This document shows, one piece after another, positions 13,961 to 14,777 of a stretch of DNA of 14,777 nt. The first letter of the stretch is position 1, and each line of letters opens with the position of its first letter. A model generated the notes under the pieces. It was not told where the DNA came from. It saw only the letters and a list, made by a program, of their open reading frames with translations, and did not search any database. Source of the stretch: a bacterium (GTDB taxonomy: Bacteria > Electryoneota > Electryoneia > Electryoneales > Electryoneaceae); assembly GCA_014729955.1 (NCBI GenBank), contig WJJA01000262.1, positions 1 through 14,777 on the forward strand. The letters run 5' to 3'. The position numbers and the translations under genes are program-made.

Positions 13961-14777
13961 CTACCGGCCTTTCCATTGAGGAGGTTTGTACAACACACCA
14001 TCCGATACCACGATCACTGTATCCAGCGCTGTCACGGAATCACGAACAACCAGCCGAATATTGTCCACATCGAACAGTACGATCAACTGTACCCCTCTCG
14101 CCCGCATCGAGTCCGACAGCACGCTGTACGATGCAAATTTACGCAGATTTAAGGTAGGAACTTGTTCATGCAGATAAAACCATTCCGGGAAATTGGTCGC
14201 AACCCGCCGCAGGTCATCGATTCGATCCGTCGCCGCCGCCGCTGCTTCGGATGTGCGCCATGGTTCGCTCATCAGCCCGGAATGGTCTTCCGACGTCCAA
14301 CGCACCATCCGGTCCGCCGAGAGCGAGGCAGGGTACAACAACCAGACCAATGCGACGATCACCACTGCCCTGTTACACCAAATCCTCCATGATTTGCAGT
14401 ATGATTCGATCGTTTGACCGGCCGATGCAAGCAGCAACAGCAGAAACGGGTAAAGCGGCACCGTGAAGCGCGGGCTCAAGGTGTCTGTGATCAAGCGTCC
14501 GGCGTACACCAGCATGGCCGTATAGAAGAAGAAATAGAGTGCAATGGCCCGCCAGGTACGGCTTTGAGATGCATTGTTCTGCTCATGACTGTAGACCAGT
14601 ACAAACGCGGCAAGAATCACGGCACCAACCACAACGGCCCGAAAGGCAACAGGCAACTTCCCCGGCAGAATCAACAACGTGAACGCATCCAGGGCATTGA
14701 GCATAACACCCCAAAGGTCCGGATGGTAGACGAATCGTTCTCCCAAAAGGGTCCCGACTGCCTGCAGGTTACGTACC
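13961..14777 (-). CDS. Multipass membrane protein, probable GT-C (GT39-like) glycosyltransferase, partial (5' end off window)
   Basis: The frame is open to the right edge, so only the C-terminal 271 residues are visible; the TTG at 14746 is internal, not a start (the frame continues upstream as VRNLQAVGTLLGERFVYHP). About five hydrophobic helices are seen, including the LSPRFTVPLYPFLLLLLAS segment. The R-[FY]-x-x-P-L-x-P-x-L shape is common in the C-terminal membrane region of ArnT/PMT-type (GT39/GT83) enzymes that use polyprenyl-phosphate sugars at the periplasmic face. A soluble tail of about 130 residues follows, with no recognised fold. The catalytic Asp/Glu of GT-C enzymes would lie in the missing N-terminal loop, so function is inferred from topology and neighbours. 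An O-antigen ligase or polymerase is the main alternative. The stop TAG is four bases before the GT2 GTG. Confidence 0.7.
   Translation of the reverse strand, partial: VRNLQAVGTLLGERFVYHPDLWGVMLNALDAFTLLILPGKLPVAFRAVVVGAVILAAFVLVYSHEQNNASQSRTWRAIALYFFFYTAMLVYAGRLITDTLSPRFTVPLYPFLLLLLASAGQTIESYCKSWRIWCNRAVVIVALVWLLYPASLSADRMVRWTSEDHSGLMSEPWRTSEAAAAATDRIDDLRRVATNFPEWFYLHEQVPTLNLRKFASYSVLSDSMRARGVQLIVLFDVDNIRLVVRDSVTALDTVIVVSDGVLYKPPQWKGR

Noticed and set aside
14386..14746. TTG at 14746 as the start of the rightmost minus-strand gene
   Set aside because: The frame stays open and protein-like to the window edge, and starting at 14746 would cut into a membrane protein core; the real start lies outside the window.

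Overview
The window reads as chromosomal sequence of a Gram-negative, moderately GC-rich (by eye about 60%) bacterium. The evidence is a secreted beta-propeller protein with a C-terminal FlgD-Ig/sorting-type domain (an N-P-N-P-F-S-P block after a five-Asp-box region), several lipoproteins, an endonuclease-type MutL, and a DacB-type penicillin-binding protein. The FlgD-Ig tail and the small membrane protein before mutL fit the FCB-related phyla (Calditrichota, KSB1, Latescibacterota, Marinimicrobia, Rhodothermota-like). This placement is inference; no rRNA or phylogenetic marker was computed.

Layout. (1) 1-2778, minus strand: a two-gene envelope unit, a lipoprotein with Ig-like modules followed by a secreted Asp-box (BNR) protein whose C-terminus runs off the left edge. 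The two overlap by ATGA, and a plausible sigma70-like promoter lies at 2901-2929 on top of the prmA stop codon. (2) 2926-3843, minus strand: prmA, ribosomal protein L11 methyltransferase. (3) 3844-4052: a divergent intergenic region with a perfect 12-bp palindrome. (4) 4053-8600, plus strand: four genes joined by 1-4 nt start/stop overlaps: an M50 site-2-type protease, a lipid-anchored PBP4/DacB, a 101-residue single-pass membrane protein of unknown function, and mutL. (5) 8601-9226: about 626 bp without an intact gene. It holds an inverted repeat just after mutL and the remains of an AAA+ ATPase/DUF4143 gene on the minus strand. (6) 9227-14777, minus strand: a surface-polysaccharide or O-antigen-like cluster, in transcription order a multipass membrane protein (probable GT-C enzyme, truncated by the right edge), a GT2 glycosyltransferase, a Wzx/MATE-type flippase, and a 742-residue protein made of two complete GT4 glycosyltransferases in tandem.

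How the genes fit together. The polysaccharide genes form one tightly packed unit: GTG starts lie four bases after the previous stop, or overlap it. It would build a lipid-linked glycan in the cytoplasm (GT2, GT4-GT4), flip it (Wzx) and perhaps modify it on the periplasmic side (GT-C). The plus-strand unit mixes membrane proteolysis, peptidoglycan hydrolysis and mismatch repair, apparently translationally coupled. I found no tRNA, rRNA, CRISPR array, intact insertion sequence or phage module. I did not recognise a clear previously undescribed system. The most unusual items are the GT4-GT4 fusion, the unknown small membrane protein locked between dacB and mutL, and the decayed ATPase gene.
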